Positions 24,615 to 33,879 are shown, counted from the first letter of the stretch. The stretch: 52,948 bases of DNA from an uncultured Verrucomicrobia subdivision 3 bacterium (GCA_903922735.1 CAIXUZ010000060.1:263883-316830), one strand, 5' to 3'. Numbers and translations: made by a program. Notes: generated by a model from the sequence alone, not told the origin.

Positions 24615-26594
24615 TCAGTTCTTTTTGATGCCCTCAAAGATCGGTTCAAACAGTGGGCGCAACAACATCGCTCCGGCCGTGGAAACATGATTGTGGTCGG
24701 CATAGAGTGCGGTGTCGCCGTCCACCACCCGGCAGAGATGCTTGCTGGAGTTCACAAAGAAATCAGTCGGATCCAGAATGGTAACATCGGGGAATTTCAA
24801 GGTGAGACCATTGAAAATGGGGTTTTGGCGTTGAAATTCCTTGCGATATTCCGAGAGAGGCAACCCCAGTTTACCGATGTCTCCGCCGTGCCAAATAGTG
24901 GCGGCCAGAGTGTCTGGCACATTCCAATGCGGTTTGGGAACCTGTCTTATAATCCAGATCCTGGCCCCCGTATCTTTCAGTGTGTTTACCGTGTCGAGCA
25001 AGCCGTTTCGAAGCTGGGTGGCCTCTTTTTCATTGGCAAAATACACCCCCCAGTTGGCAACGATTATTACGTCGCGCACCCGATTGGTGCGAACGAACTC
25101 GGCAACAGCGTGATTGTAGGGGATGTTTTCCAGTTTCAGGTCCGACTTTTTGCTTTGATAACCGATCAGTGGAGCGGTTGCGGCATGGGTTGCCGCGACC
25201 CCACGGATGGAATGTTCCTGGCAAAGGGCATTAATAACCGGCATCACCGCCATGGCATGGCTGTCGCCCCAGACGAGCAGTTTTATAGGCTGCTGTTTGC
25301 TTTTCGCTCCTAACTCGAAGAAATTTCCGGCTAATGCTTCCTGCAAGCTCAAATCTTTATCGAATGCCACACGCCTATCCTCATTCACATACCGCAACGC
25401 AGCGGCGGGAAGCCTTGAAGGCGCACCCTGTAATTTGAATATGGCCAGCCCTGCAAATAGCAGGATGGCGGTGGTGGCACCAGCGAAAGAGAAAATCTGT
25501 GGTCTGGTCTTCAGGAGGATTCGATGGCGAAATGGCGTCTCTACAAATTTCCAGGACAGCACCGCCAGTATCAGGCTGGCGAACAGCACCAACAGCCGCT
25601 GGCCTTGTGAAAGTGGATCAATCGCCCAATATTTCGCAAAGACCAGCATCGGCCAATGCCAGAGATAAAGCGAATAAGAGATCAACCCGGTGAAAACCAC
25701 GGGACGCAGGGCCAGCAGTCTTCCCGCCGAGGTCAAGGTGTGGTTGTTGGCCCATAGAATCAGCGCGGTCCCAGCGCAAGGCAGCAGCGCCGAGGCGCCT
25801 GGAAACCGTGTCTCGCGGTCATAAAAAAACACAGCGCAGGCGATGGCGAGCAATCCGCCCCAACTCAACGATTCCGTCAGCCACTGGGTGGACGCCCGTG
25901 ATTGCGCCGGAATGGCGGCAAGATATGCGCCCAGCAACAATTCCCAGGCGCGCGGTGGCAGAAAATAAAAGTTTAATGCAGGGTGGAAATAGCTGCAATA
26001 GACACTCAAGCCGAAGGAAAGGGCACCAATCAGCACGATCGCCGGAACGAGGAAATGGCGCGCGAAGCGTTTCAAGGCAAGCAACAGAAACGGAAAAAAA
26101 AGATAGAACTGTTCTTCCACCGCCAGTGACCAGGTGTGCAGCAGCGGCTTAACCTCGGCGGCGGGCGTAAAATAGCCGACCCCGATCCATGATTTTATCC
26201 AGAAATAGATGTTGGAAACCAACAAGGTCTGGGCGGTCGCGGATTCGCCCAGTTCCTTGAAACCGCGGGGCAGCAAGAGAAACCAGCCGGCAATCAGGGT
26301 GGCGAAAACAACAACCGTGATTGCGGGCAGAATGCGCCGCACCCGGCGCTCCCAAAACTTGACGATATGAAACTGGCCGGCATTGAGGTCTTTAAGGACC
26401 AGGCCGGTGATGAGGTAGCCGGAGATGACAAAGAAAATATCCACGCCCACATAGCCGCCGGTGAATCCGAGGCCGGCATGAAAAAATAAAACCGGTAGGA
26501 CGGCGACGGCCCGGAGGCCATCCACATAAGCGCGATATTTCAAGTGAGCTGATGCTGCATCCTGGGCATTAGTGTTGAATTTCAAATCGATCAT
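24615..26594 (-). CDS. OafA/YrhL-type O-acyltransferase with SGNH domain
   Basis: An integral membrane acyltransferase (AT3, about residues 18-370, ten or so hydrophobic segments) fused to a periplasmic SGNH esterase-like domain. Landmarks are YRAYVDGLRAVAVLPVLFFH (start of AT3, with the conserved His), GGYVGVDIFFVISGYL, and WSLAVEEQFYLFFP. In the SGNH part, LLVWGDSHAMA (about 440) and ADHNHVSTAGA (about 636) give the nucleophile Ser and the Asp/His pair. It transfers acetyl or similar groups to extracytoplasmic polysaccharide. It is placed between a GT4 gene and a GNAT gene, within the modification part of the locus. Confidence 0.9.
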   Translation of the reverse strand: MIDLKFNTNAQDAASAHLKYRAYVDGLRAVAVLPVLFFHAGLGFTGGYVGVDIFFVISGYLITGLVLKDLNAGQFHIVKFWERRVRRILPAITVVVFATLIAGWFLLLPRGFKELGESATAQTLLVSNIYFWIKSWIGVGYFTPAAEVKPLLHTWSLAVEEQFYLFFPFLLLALKRFARHFLVPAIVLIGALSFGLSVYCSYFHPALNFYFLPPRAWELLLGAYLAAIPAQSRASTQWLTESLSWGGLLAIACAVFFYDRETRFPGASALLPCAGTALILWANNHTLTSAGRLLALRPVVFTGLISYSLYLWHWPMLVFAKYWAIDPLSQGQRLLVLFASLILAVLSWKFVETPFRHRILLKTRPQIFSFAGATTAILLFAGLAIFKLQGAPSRLPAAALRYVNEDRRVAFDKDLSLQEALAGNFFELGAKSKQQPIKLLVWGDSHAMAVMPVINALCQEHSIRGVAATHAATAPLIGYQSKKSDLKLENIPYNHAVAEFVRTNRVRDVIIVANWGVYFANEKEATQLRNGLLDTVNTLKDTGARIWIIRQVPKPHWNVPDTLAATIWHGGDIGKLGLPLSEYRKEFQRQNPIFNGLTLKFPDVTILDPTDFFVNSSKHLCRVVDGDTALYADHNHVSTAGAMLLRPLFEPIFEGIKKN

Positions 26595-26600
26595 GGAGGT

Positions 26601-27668
26601 TCAGCTGGCGGTCGGATTTGATTTGAAAAACTTTTTAGTTTGACGCGCCAGCTGGTGCAGTCCGTGATGACGCCGGATGAAGTTCAGGCTATTCCGCCGA
26701 AGGATGCGCGGCAAAGTAATCAAAGCGGGCCGTTCCACGCTACCTTTGGCAGTTGTGACAAAGCCGTTCATCAGGCGCTCTTTGTAAGAGTGTTCGCCGC
26801 AGCCCAGGTCGATGGTGCTTATTCCGAGCGCCGCCGAATCTTCCGCCATCTTGAGCAGCAGCATCACGCCCGGAGAATACTTTGAAAAGGCTGGGGCATA
26901 AGAGGGAAACCAGTAATGCCAGACGGTAGCCGAACGCATTCCGAAATGGGCGGCGACCAGCTTGTCTCCGGCATAAAGCAGAGAAAGCATACCGGCGAAC
27001 TCCGGGGTCTGAATCGCGTGAATGGCTTCCACGGTATTACGCACCCATGGCAGGGAAAAAATATCCTGCCACCCGTTATGCCGGAACTGATCTGTTTTCC
27101 ATGCAATCAATTGGCTGAGCTGCGCCGGTTCCGGCGAATGGGCGACAAATCGCACCGGTCCGACTTCACGCTCCAAACGCCTAAACAGGTTGCCGTTTTT
27201 TTTGATTTGCTCGGTGCCTGCCTCGCGCCGCTCTTTGACATAAGCTTCATATCCAGATGAAAGGTCGATGATGGGAGAACGGTATTGCTCGAGAAAATAC
27301 TGGCTGAAACTGATTTGGTTTACCGGCAAATAATTAAAATTCCAGGCCACCAAGTTGCAGGACCGCAATAATTGCTTTGGAGCAAAAGAGAAATTAGGCT
27401 CGGAAATCAAGCCATGATAATCGGAGATAAATGACCCGACCGGTCCCGCCATGTTTTTGGCTCTCCGTTCAAACGGGAAAATCGCCTCCACCCTGCCTGC
27501 ATTTCCCATGACTGCCACCTCGACATCATCACGAGCGGCGGCCACGGTTTGTGTGTAAGCTGGGCTAAAATAGGGGCTGGCCAGAGATGGATTTGACCGC
27601 TGCAGTCTTGTCCATGCGGCAAGAATGTCGGCAGGCAATGAGGAGCCTTTGAAAAGAGAGATTTGCAT
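26601..27668 (-). CDS. GNAT/FemAB-like (CelD-type) acyltransferase
   Basis: A 355-aa protein of the double-GNAT layout seen in CelD/FemAB-like proteins of polysaccharide and exosortase loci. The second GNAT half (about residues 160-310) contains LLYAGDKLVAAHFGM and a later SPGVMLLLKMAEDSA, the likely acyl-CoA or aminoacyl-tRNA binding part, with DLGCGEHSYKER typical of this subgroup. The substrate is unknown; acylation of an amino sugar exposed by the neighbouring deacetylase is a fair guess. It lies 6 bp from the acyltransferase gene, so co-transcription is near certain. Confidence 0.8.
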   Translation of the reverse strand: MQISLFKGSSLPADILAAWTRLQRSNPSLASPYFSPAYTQTVAAARDDVEVAVMGNAGRVEAIFPFERRAKNMAGPVGSFISDYHGLISEPNFSFAPKQLLRSCNLVAWNFNYLPVNQISFSQYFLEQYRSPIIDLSSGYEAYVKERREAGTEQIKKNGNLFRRLEREVGPVRFVAHSPEPAQLSQLIAWKTDQFRHNGWQDIFSLPWVRNTVEAIHAIQTPEFAGMLSLLYAGDKLVAAHFGMRSATVWHYWFPSYAPAFSKYSPGVMLLLKMAEDSAALGISTIDLGCGEHSYKERLMNGFVTTAKGSVERPALITLPRILRRNSLNFIRRHHGLHQLARQTKKFFKSNPTAS

Positions 27669-27732
27669 CAGATACTTCCGGCTGAAATAGGCGCTCTAGC
27701 CGCGAATGACGGACTCGTAAAGAATTGCAAGC

Positions 27733-28581
27733 TTACAGCACTTCATTGATCAGGGCGCAGTAATCCTCCGCCGGCAACGCCACAAAAGCCTCGGCAGCCT
27801 TTTGGCCGGTTTTTTTGATCAACTGATAACCGCGAACCCGGGCCAGCCCTTGCGTAAAATTGGGATAGTCCGCATCTCTTAATTGAGAAACGTAGTTATT
27901 CACCAGATTCAGTTTGGCCTCCAGTTGGTTGGTGATGTCAAAATAGGCGTTTGGCTCCAAAACGGCCCAAATTTCATAACCCAGCACCATCGCGCCAGGA
28001 TTGTTGCTGGCCGCCGCAAAGAGCCGATTGGCCGCCTGATGATCGGGATGATTGTCAAGAAACCAGGGGAGGATTACGACATCCGGTCGCACCAAATCCA
28101 GCACGTCCCGAAGTTTCGCCACGGTTACCTCATTCACCACCAGTCCCCGGTCTGGCAAATCCAGGCAGGTGACGGACTTTGCCTTCAAGGCTTCGGCGGT
28201 CTGCATCAACTCCTGCTTCCGCAGTTTCACCAACTGTGCCTTCGCCTGTTCCGGGGTCTGGCCGGCCTCTGGCACAAAGCCGTAGGCTGCTCCATCCGTC
28301 AAAAGCACGATGTGAATTTCAGCCGCATCGCGATGCGCCCAGAGGATTCCACCAGCACCGATGGCTTCGTCATCCGAGTGCGGCGAAATGGCCAGGATTC
28401 TCTTCCCTACGGGGACGGATAGTTCACGCGGTTCCCAGGCGGCAGTCAGAAGTTTGCGCCAGATTTTATAATCAGCGCTTTTCCTCTTTGAGAGTGCCGG
28501 CCGGATAAACCCGATGAACCTAGAATAAGAAATCTGCCCGAGCACCCACCGGCGAAGTTGGGATTTGAATCGTTTGATCAT
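27733..28581 (-). CDS. PIG-L family deacetylase
   Basis: A zinc-dependent N-deacetylase of the PIG-L/LmbE fold. Metal ligands are in ISPHSDDEAIG (about residues 68-78; the usual P-H-P-D-D-E with Ser in place of the second Pro) and in DNHPDHQAANR (about 176). Length fits the family. It would remove an acetyl group from an N-acetylated sugar, either on a precursor or on a repeat unit. The ATG at 28581 is used because the longer frame overlaps the pyruvyl-transferase gene. The C-terminal third is helical with no known motif. Confidence 0.85.
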   Translation of the reverse strand: MIKRFKSQLRRWVLGQISYSRFIGFIRPALSKRKSADYKIWRKLLTAAWEPRELSVPVGKRILAISPHSDDEAIGAGGILWAHRDAAEIHIVLLTDGAAYGFVPEAGQTPEQAKAQLVKLRKQELMQTAEALKAKSVTCLDLPDRGLVVNEVTVAKLRDVLDLVRPDVVILPWFLDNHPDHQAANRLFAAASNNPGAMVLGYEIWAVLEPNAYFDITNQLEAKLNLVNNYVSQLRDADYPNFTQGLARVRGYQLIKKTGQKAAEAFVALPAEDYCALINEVL

Positions 28582-28591
28582 ATATCCTTTT

Positions 28592-29476
28592 CTAAGTGAT
28601 TTCTGGATTGTCGAGTAACTTCCTTCGAACATCCTCGGCTATGAACGGACACGCGTTGATGAGCGGGCGAAGATTTATTTTGGGCCGACTGGGCCGGAAA
28701 TTCCGAGTTACCTCGGTCAGCGGCGTATTGGCGTCGGGAATGACCGGCACGGGAGCATCCCGGCCCACAGACTCGAAGTGGTCGCAAAACTTGAAATTGC
28801 CACCCCACAGGATATCCGACAACTTTACCCACATGTTCGGCACGCCATAGGCATCGGCGCAAATTAATCCGTGGAGGGAGCTGGATACAATCAGCTCGCA
28901 AGACTTCACTTCGCGCACAAATTTTTCGATGCCGCCTTCCACGTCGATGAGTCGCACAGCAGGGTCGGGCGGCAGCCGCCTGATCCAATCGACACCCTTA
29001 TCGCTGAAATGTGGAATCACACCAACGGCATATTTTATTTTCACCGGCGGATTATAAAAATACGGAAACAACAGCGCCGGGTCGCCGTAAATTTCCGGGC
29101 AATCTATTCCTTGCGCCAGCAGCCTAGTCCGTGTGCGCGGCCCGCGCACCGCGTGAATTGCCTGCGGCGGCTCGGTGAGTTTCTCATCCGGCCAGACGAA
29201 GCCGCTGCCCCACACCTCCGCCCGTGCGTTCGCGTTGCCTAGAACGCTGCCGATGGCCAGATAACGATGCTGATGTTGCCAGAGCATTTTCTTGATGGGC
29301 TTGCCGGAGAGTTTGGCGCATAGCACCGGACTCAAGGCATCGCCCCAATTCGGTGAATCGCAATAATAAAGCGGGAGATGGCCGGGATAGACCGTCTCAA
29401 ACGCCGCCCGTCGGAGCGGGTCGACAAGCTTCTCCTTGGCGAATTTCCAAGCTGGATTTGAACGCAGTGACGTCAT
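28592..29476 (-). CDS. Polysaccharide pyruvyl transferase
   Basis: A CsaB/ExoV/WcaK-type ketal pyruvyltransferase, which uses phosphoenolpyruvate to add a pyruvyl ketal to a sugar. Supporting segments are YYCDSPNWGDALSPVL (about residues 37-52), VWGSGFVWPDE, AVRGPRTRTRL (about 110), GDPALLFP (about 128), the C-terminal SSSLHGLICADAYGVP (about 196-211) and the VGRD turn. These are the normal family motifs. The 11-bp spacing to the PIG-L gene suggests one operon. A pyruvyl group would give the polymer negative charge. Confidence 0.88.
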   Translation of the reverse strand: MTSLRSNPAWKFAKEKLVDPLRRAAFETVYPGHLPLYYCDSPNWGDALSPVLCAKLSGKPIKKMLWQHQHRYLAIGSVLGNANARAEVWGSGFVWPDEKLTEPPQAIHAVRGPRTRTRLLAQGIDCPEIYGDPALLFPYFYNPPVKIKYAVGVIPHFSDKGVDWIRRLPPDPAVRLIDVEGGIEKFVREVKSCELIVSSSLHGLICADAYGVPNMWVKLSDILWGGNFKFCDHFESVGRDAPVPVIPDANTPLTEVTRNFRPSRPKINLRPLINACPFIAEDVRRKLLDNPEIT

Positions 29477-29501
29477 TGATCTCGGTAAAACCTGCTTGTT
29501 A

Positions 29502-29530
29502 TTGTAGCGGCAGTCTGTGACCGCCGTCCC
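29502..29530 (+). repeat. TGTAGC-headed hairpin element (copy 2)
   Basis: TGTAGC at 29503 is followed by GGCAGT, CTGTGA and CCGCCG; CGGC (29508-29511) can pair with GCCG (29523-29526). It lies in the 118-bp gap between the pyruvyl-transferase and PP-loop genes and faces copy 3. Confidence 0.55.
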
Positions 29531-29550
29531 TTAATCATAAACGCAGTTTT

Positions 29551-29579
29551 CCCCGGCGCTCATAGAGCGTTGCTACAAG
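29551..29579 (-). repeat. TGTAGC-headed hairpin element (copy 3)
   Basis: On the minus strand TTGTAGC is followed by AACGCT-CTATGA-GCGCCG. The perfect core hairpin CGCTC-TAT-GAGCG spans 29557-29569. It is inverted relative to copy 2, 20 bp away. Only the TGTAGC head and the CTRTG centre are shared with the other copies; the stem bases differ but still pair. Confidence 0.55.
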
Positions 29580-29594
29580 AGGAATTCAGAAGTT

Positions 29595-30758
29595 TCATTT
29601 TTTCCGGTATTGCCTGTGCTGGCGATACCAACCGCCGGCCTTAATGAGCCAGCGCCACGCGCGCGAGCGCGGCGCATAAAACGCCTCGGCTATCTCCTGC
29701 TCGAACGAATGCGGATAATGCAGGATGATTTCCTTCAGGTATCGCTGACGCACTTTGGCGAATTTTTCAAAATCAAATACCTGGCCATAGAGATGATCCA
29801 GTCCCAGCAGTTCAAGGGTGAGCATGGTTCGACGGCACTTGAAACAGACCGAGCAATTCCGCCCCTCAAACGCGGCATCCACGCACACGTTCAGGTAACG
29901 ATGCGAAGGCTCGTAAGTGGCGACCAGCGCCGTCTTTTCCACGCGCGACATCTCGCTGCCGGTGGAGACGCAGTCGAGGCCTTCCGTGGAGAGCAGATGC
30001 ACGGCCATGGGGTCGAGATACGCAATGTCCTTCACCGGCGCGACGCGGCAATCGACGTATTTGTAAGTGGACGCGTAGAAATAGCGGCGGAATTGATTTT
30101 GCAACACCAACAGGACTGAAGCGTTCAGTGCGTGATGCATCTTCATGAAATCAATAGGAAATGCATACGCGAGGTTCGAATCCACCGGCACCGTGGGGAT
30201 TTCAACCTCCTTTGCGAACGGTTGCACCAGGGCATATCGCTGGCGAAAAAGATTCCGGTCAGCCTCTGGGCTTTTGTTCCCGTGAGAACCGACGTTGTGG
30301 AAAAGGAAATGAGTGACGCGATGTTCTGGTGATTTTTCCTGCGCGAAGTGTCGCACCACCGCCGCGAACGAATCGATGCCGCCGGAGAAGCCCGTCGCCA
30401 CACCGGCCGCAGGCTGGGTTTCCGTGGTCAACGCAGCAGGAACAATCTTGATGCGATGCAGGTTGGGGAACGCCTGCGTCATCATCGGAATGTAGAACTG
30501 GCTCAAACTGTGCCAAAGCCGGGAAGACATCGGGGCGTCCGTCACGATGTTCTCGTTTCTTTCCATCGCTTGCAGCAATAGGGCCACCACAAAGCCATCG
30601 CAGCGGTCGGTGGCAAACCAATCTGCGTGGGCCGCCGGGAGCGAATACCATAATTCGCGCGGTTGCTCATCGGCGCAGGTGATGGGAGCCGAAAGCCGCG
30701 CCGAGTCAGCGCCCACCTCCAAAACACAACTGCCAATGCGCATTTCTTTTAGTTTCAT
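29595..30758 (-). CDS. PP-loop ATP pyrophosphatase-like protein of unknown role in the polysaccharide locus
   Basis: A 387-aa cytosolic protein. The PP-loop GFSGGIDSFAAV lies at about residues 122-133, so it probably adenylates a carboxyl or similar group with ATP, as QueC-, TilS- and asparagine-synthase-like enzymes do. A Cys cluster NCSVCFKCRR (about 302-311) near the C-terminus could bind zinc. The N-terminal 110 residues have no clear domain. It sits between the flippase and the pyruvyl transferase, so modification of a sugar, for example amide or amino acid addition, is a possible job. No such reaction has been visibly assigned, so I leave the function open. Confidence 0.7.
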   Translation of the reverse strand: MKLKEMRIGSCVLEVGADSARLSAPITCADEQPRELWYSLPAAHADWFATDRCDGFVVALLLQAMERNENIVTDAPMSSRLWHSLSQFYIPMMTQAFPNLHRIKIVPAALTTETQPAAGVATGFSGGIDSFAAVVRHFAQEKSPEHRVTHFLFHNVGSHGNKSPEADRNLFRQRYALVQPFAKEVEIPTVPVDSNLAYAFPIDFMKMHHALNASVLLVLQNQFRRYFYASTYKYVDCRVAPVKDIAYLDPMAVHLLSTEGLDCVSTGSEMSRVEKTALVATYEPSHRYLNVCVDAAFEGRNCSVCFKCRRTMLTLELLGLDHLYGQVFDFEKFAKVRQRYLKEIILHYPHSFEQEIAEAFYAPRSRAWRWLIKAGGWYRQHRQYRKK

Positions 30759-30823
30759 AGTGCCATCTGATATTGATTCAATCCACTTCCGCCCAGACGT
30801 TTTATAAAAGTGTGGATAAAAAA

Positions 30824-32332
30824 TTAGAGTCCACAGACTGCTCCACCGAAGGGGAACCGACGGATCAATTGGATTACCCTGTGCTGCGTTCCCAACCGGG
30901 TGACCAAACCTCGCAAGCTAAATACGGAGGACAGGACCGTGATTAATCCCCCCAGAATAATCGCGGGAACCATTGGCACGAATAAAGCGATGGCAAAATT
31001 TGCCGCGACCAATAACAGGCTGATCCCCATGAGTTTTTTTGTTTCCGAAGCCCAGGAAAACCCCACCAGAGGACCGGCCACACGGCGCATCCCGAAGAGA
31101 TAAATGACACATAACACGGCGTTGGCGATTGCCACACCTTTGAGATGCAACACTGGAATCAATGCCGCACAAAGACTGATGTTGGAGATATGAAACAGGC
31201 TGGTAAGCATGGCAAATTTCCCGCCAGCGGCCTTGGCGGTAAGGATGTAGCCCATGGGATAGGTAATCATCCGTAAAAAAACCGCCACTAGAAACCAGGG
31301 CAGCAACTCCGCACCAGCCACGAATTTTGCCGAAAAGAACACATGCATCAATAGCGGAGCAAAGGTCAGCGACGCTTGAACCCCCGGCAGCGCCAGAAGC
31401 ACTCCAATCTCCGTCTGTTCATTGACCAGTTTAGTTGCTGCCGGTGAATCATTGACCACGGCAGTAAGACGGGGATAAAAGTCTGTCCCCATCGCCGAAA
31501 TGATGAACCCCCCGAACATCCCAGAAATGGTCCACGCCGCCTGATAAATGCCATTGGAATCCAACCCTAAATCCCGAACGATCAATGATCGTATACCCAG
31601 CGCCACCACCGCCCCAAAAAGAGCGCTCCACATGAAGGCCACCCCAAGATGGATGAACCGTTTTGCATGGATGAGTGTTTCTGGCAACGTCAGAGCGACC
31701 GATGCCACCGAAACTTTGCGCGCAAACCACCACGAATAACCCAGATTGACGGCAGCAGTGACAATGAGCACCGGGACAATGCCCTTTTGCCCCAGCCACC
31801 AATAAAGGCTGACAGCAGCCATGGTGCTCCCGATGGCTGACAGCACATTCACCCGAGCAAGGTCGCTGATCCGGCGCATGCCCTGAAGCAGGGCGCTTTG
31901 CCCGCCGGAAACAAAGGCAAGCAGCAATGAGCCTCCAAGAATGGCAATCGCCCAGGCATGCTCGCCCGAACCAAAAGCCCAGAAGCTGAGCGGATACGAC
32001 AATGCGGCAGTAAGAAGCCAGCCCAAAAAACCAGTGGCCCAACTCAAGCGACGGAGCGTCTTAATCGCACGTGCGATGCGTTCGGGCTGATTACTGGCAT
32101 GAGCTTCGGCAACCTCCCTGACGCCGCTCTCGTTAACCCCAAGCTTTGCGAAAGTACCGACCATGTCCGTGGCGGACATGTATAGCCCCACCAACCCGAC
32201 GCCCGCCGGCCCTAGCAGCACAGCGACTAGTTTTACCCGCACCATGCTGATGAGATAATTGATTCCCTGCGCCCCGCCGATGATGGACGAGGATTTAAGA
32301 ATCTGGCCGTAGCTATGGGTGGGTTTGGACAT
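30824..32332 (-). CDS. Wzx-like polysaccharide flippase
   Basis: A 502-aa MATE/MOP-superfamily membrane protein with twelve to fourteen hydrophobic segments. The start, SSSIIGGAQGINYLISMVRVK and the later LGPAGVGLVGLYMS, match O-antigen translocases of the Wzx/RfbX type. It would flip undecaprenyl-linked repeat units to the periplasm, where the polymerase at 18047 acts. It is followed closely downstream by the PP-loop gene and preceded by the sugar dehydrogenase gene, separated from it by a 99-bp gap. Confidence 0.88.
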   Translation of the reverse strand: MSKPTHSYGQILKSSSIIGGAQGINYLISMVRVKLVAVLLGPAGVGLVGLYMSATDMVGTFAKLGVNESGVREVAEAHASNQPERIARAIKTLRRLSWATGFLGWLLTAALSYPLSFWAFGSGEHAWAIAILGGSLLLAFVSGGQSALLQGMRRISDLARVNVLSAIGSTMAAVSLYWWLGQKGIVPVLIVTAAVNLGYSWWFARKVSVASVALTLPETLIHAKRFIHLGVAFMWSALFGAVVALGIRSLIVRDLGLDSNGIYQAAWTISGMFGGFIISAMGTDFYPRLTAVVNDSPAATKLVNEQTEIGVLLALPGVQASLTFAPLLMHVFFSAKFVAGAELLPWFLVAVFLRMITYPMGYILTAKAAGGKFAMLTSLFHISNISLCAALIPVLHLKGVAIANAVLCVIYLFGMRRVAGPLVGFSWASETKKLMGISLLLVAANFAIALFVPMVPAIILGGLITVLSSVFSLRGLVTRLGTQHRVIQLIRRFPFGGAVCGL

Positions 32333-32431
32333 TAAAAAGTGGAATCAAGAAATAAGGAATCCCCAGTTCGCACGGACACTCACTCCTCACCACCGCGCAG
32401 ACAGTCGAAATGCACCAAGCAATGTTTCAAA

Positions 32432-33751
32432 TCACGCTTTCCAAACTTGACCCGACCGGGTTTTAAACCCAGCCATGATATTTCGGGTGTCCACGATACA
32501 GGAACACCAGTTGGCAAGCTCGGCATAGTTTACGGCGGCGTGCGCGGTGGAGATGACTACAATATCGAATGCGGTGATAGCCGCGCGGGTCCAGCGCACT
32601 GACTTGGTGCCAGCCCAATGCGGGTGTTCGCGCGTGAGGCGAATGGCGGGCACATGCGGATCGTAATAAGACACCTTGGCTCCCTGCTTAGCAAAATAAT
32701 CCATCAGCACGTAGCTGGGCGATTCACGGTCGTCGTCCACGTTGGCTTTGTAGGCCAGCCCCAGAATGAGCACCTTGCTACCGTTGATGGATTTCTTGCG
32801 GGCGTTGAGGGCGGCGGCTGTGCGCGTCACCACGTAGTCCGGCATGGCGGTGTTAATCTCGCCGGCCAGCTCAATAAACCGCGTGTTCTGCCCGAATTCG
32901 CGCGCCTTCCAGGTGAGATAAAAGGGGTCAATGGGGATGCAGTGGCCGCCGAGGCCGGGCCCGGGATAAAACGGCATGAAACCGAAGGGCTTGGTTTTGG
33001 CGGCGTTGATGACGGACCAGATGTCGATGCCCATCTCGGCATAAACCACTTTCAATTCATTCACCAAGGCGATGTTGACGCTGCGAAAAATATTTTCCAG
33101 CAGCTTGGTGGCCTCGGCTTCGCGGCAGGAGTTGACGGGCACCATATTCTTCAATGCCTGCGAATAGAGCGCCACCGCCCGATTCAGACAGGCAGGGGTG
33201 TAGCCGCCCACGACCTTCGGGATGTCGGCCACGATGCTGGAGGGATTGGCCGGATCTTCCCGCTCGGGGGAGAAGGCAAGATGGAATCCAACGCCAGCCT
33301 TGAGTCCGGACCCTGCTTCCAGCACGGCCCGGAGTTCGCCATCGGTGGTGCCGGGGTAGGTGGTGGATTCCAAGACAACGAGTGGAATTGGCGATTTGCG
33401 ATTTGCGATTGCCGATTTAGGCCGGGGCAAATACGGCGCAATGGCCTTGCCGGTTTCGGTGATGTAGGAGATGTCCGGCTCACGGTTTTTGTTTAGGGGG
33501 GTGGGAACGCAGATGATGACGGCCTCGCATTCGCGAATGCGCGCAAAGTCAGTAGAGGCCACAAATTGGCCCGCTTTCACCTGGGCACGAATGGCTTCGG
33601 CTGAGATGTGTTTGATGTAACTGCGGCCGGCATTCAGGCTTTTGACCTTGGCCGGATCAATGTCGATACCGATAACCGCGACGCCGGAGCGCGCGAATTG
33701 CAATGACAAGGGAAGGCCCACGTAGCCGAGGCCGATGATGGCGATTTTCAT
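32432..33751 (-). CDS. UDP-sugar 6-dehydrogenase (WbpA/WecC-like), copy 1
   Basis: An NAD-dependent nucleotide-sugar dehydrogenase that oxidises C6 of a UDP-N-acetylhexosamine or a related sugar to the uronic acid. The N-terminal Rossmann domain opens IAIIGLGYVGLPLSLQFA; ESTTYPGTT (about residues 132-140) and the region GPGLGGHCIPIDPFYL, holding the catalytic Cys, are as in WbpA. Residues about 112-121 (KSAIANRKS) come from a heptamer array (33391-33418), which replaces a loop before VVLESTTYPG. It is the first gene of the minus-strand locus. A near twin lies at 39637-40968. Confidence 0.9.
   Translation of the reverse strand: MKIAIIGLGYVGLPLSLQFARSGVAVIGIDIDPAKVKSLNAGRSYIKHISAEAIRAQVKAGQFVASTDFARIRECEAVIICVPTPLNKNREPDISYITETGKAIAPYLPRPKSAIANRKSPIPLVVLESTTYPGTTDGELRAVLEAGSGLKAGVGFHLAFSPEREDPANPSSIVADIPKVVGGYTPACLNRAVALYSQALKNMVPVNSCREAEATKLLENIFRSVNIALVNELKVVYAEMGIDIWSVINAAKTKPFGFMPFYPGPGLGGHCIPIDPFYLTWKAREFGQNTRFIELAGEINTAMPDYVVTRTAAALNARKKSINGSKVLILGLAYKANVDDDRESPSYVLMDYFAKQGAKVSYYDPHVPAIRLTREHPHWAGTKSVRWTRAAITAFDIVVISTAHAAVNYAELANWCSCIVDTRNIMAGFKTRSGQVWKA
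33391..33418. repeat. In-gene heptamer array, GCGATTT type, 4 units
   Basis: GCGATTT, GCGATTT, GCGATTG, CCGATTT within the first dehydrogenase gene. It sits at the same codon position as the ATTTCCG array (40592-40619) in the second dehydrogenase. Confidence 0.92.
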
Positions 33752-33844
33752 ATTTTAATAGGAGTAGTAGAGCAGCAAAGGGACAAAGGTCAGAGGGCGG
33801 ACATTATCAAAACCTAAATTGCTGAAAAACTAAAATTTGAGGCC

Positions 33845-33879
33845 AGTCGTCAGTCGTCAGTTGGCAGTTGGCAGTTGGC
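33845..33879. repeat. Heptamer array, AGTCGTC x2 + AGTTGGC x3
   Basis: Five 7-bp units in register, in the gap upstream of the sugar dehydrogenase gene. The array switches from one unit to another in the middle (AGTCGTC to AGTTGGC). Confidence 0.9.

Noticed and set aside
28596..29242. Plus-strand frames within the pyruvyl transferase gene
   Set aside because: Antisense shadows; the minus-strand gene has all its family motifs.
6120..33751. Insertion sequence or prophage in the polysaccharide locus
   Set aside because: No transposase, integrase, phage structural gene or flanking inverted repeats were seen. Repeats are short tandem arrays and hairpins only.
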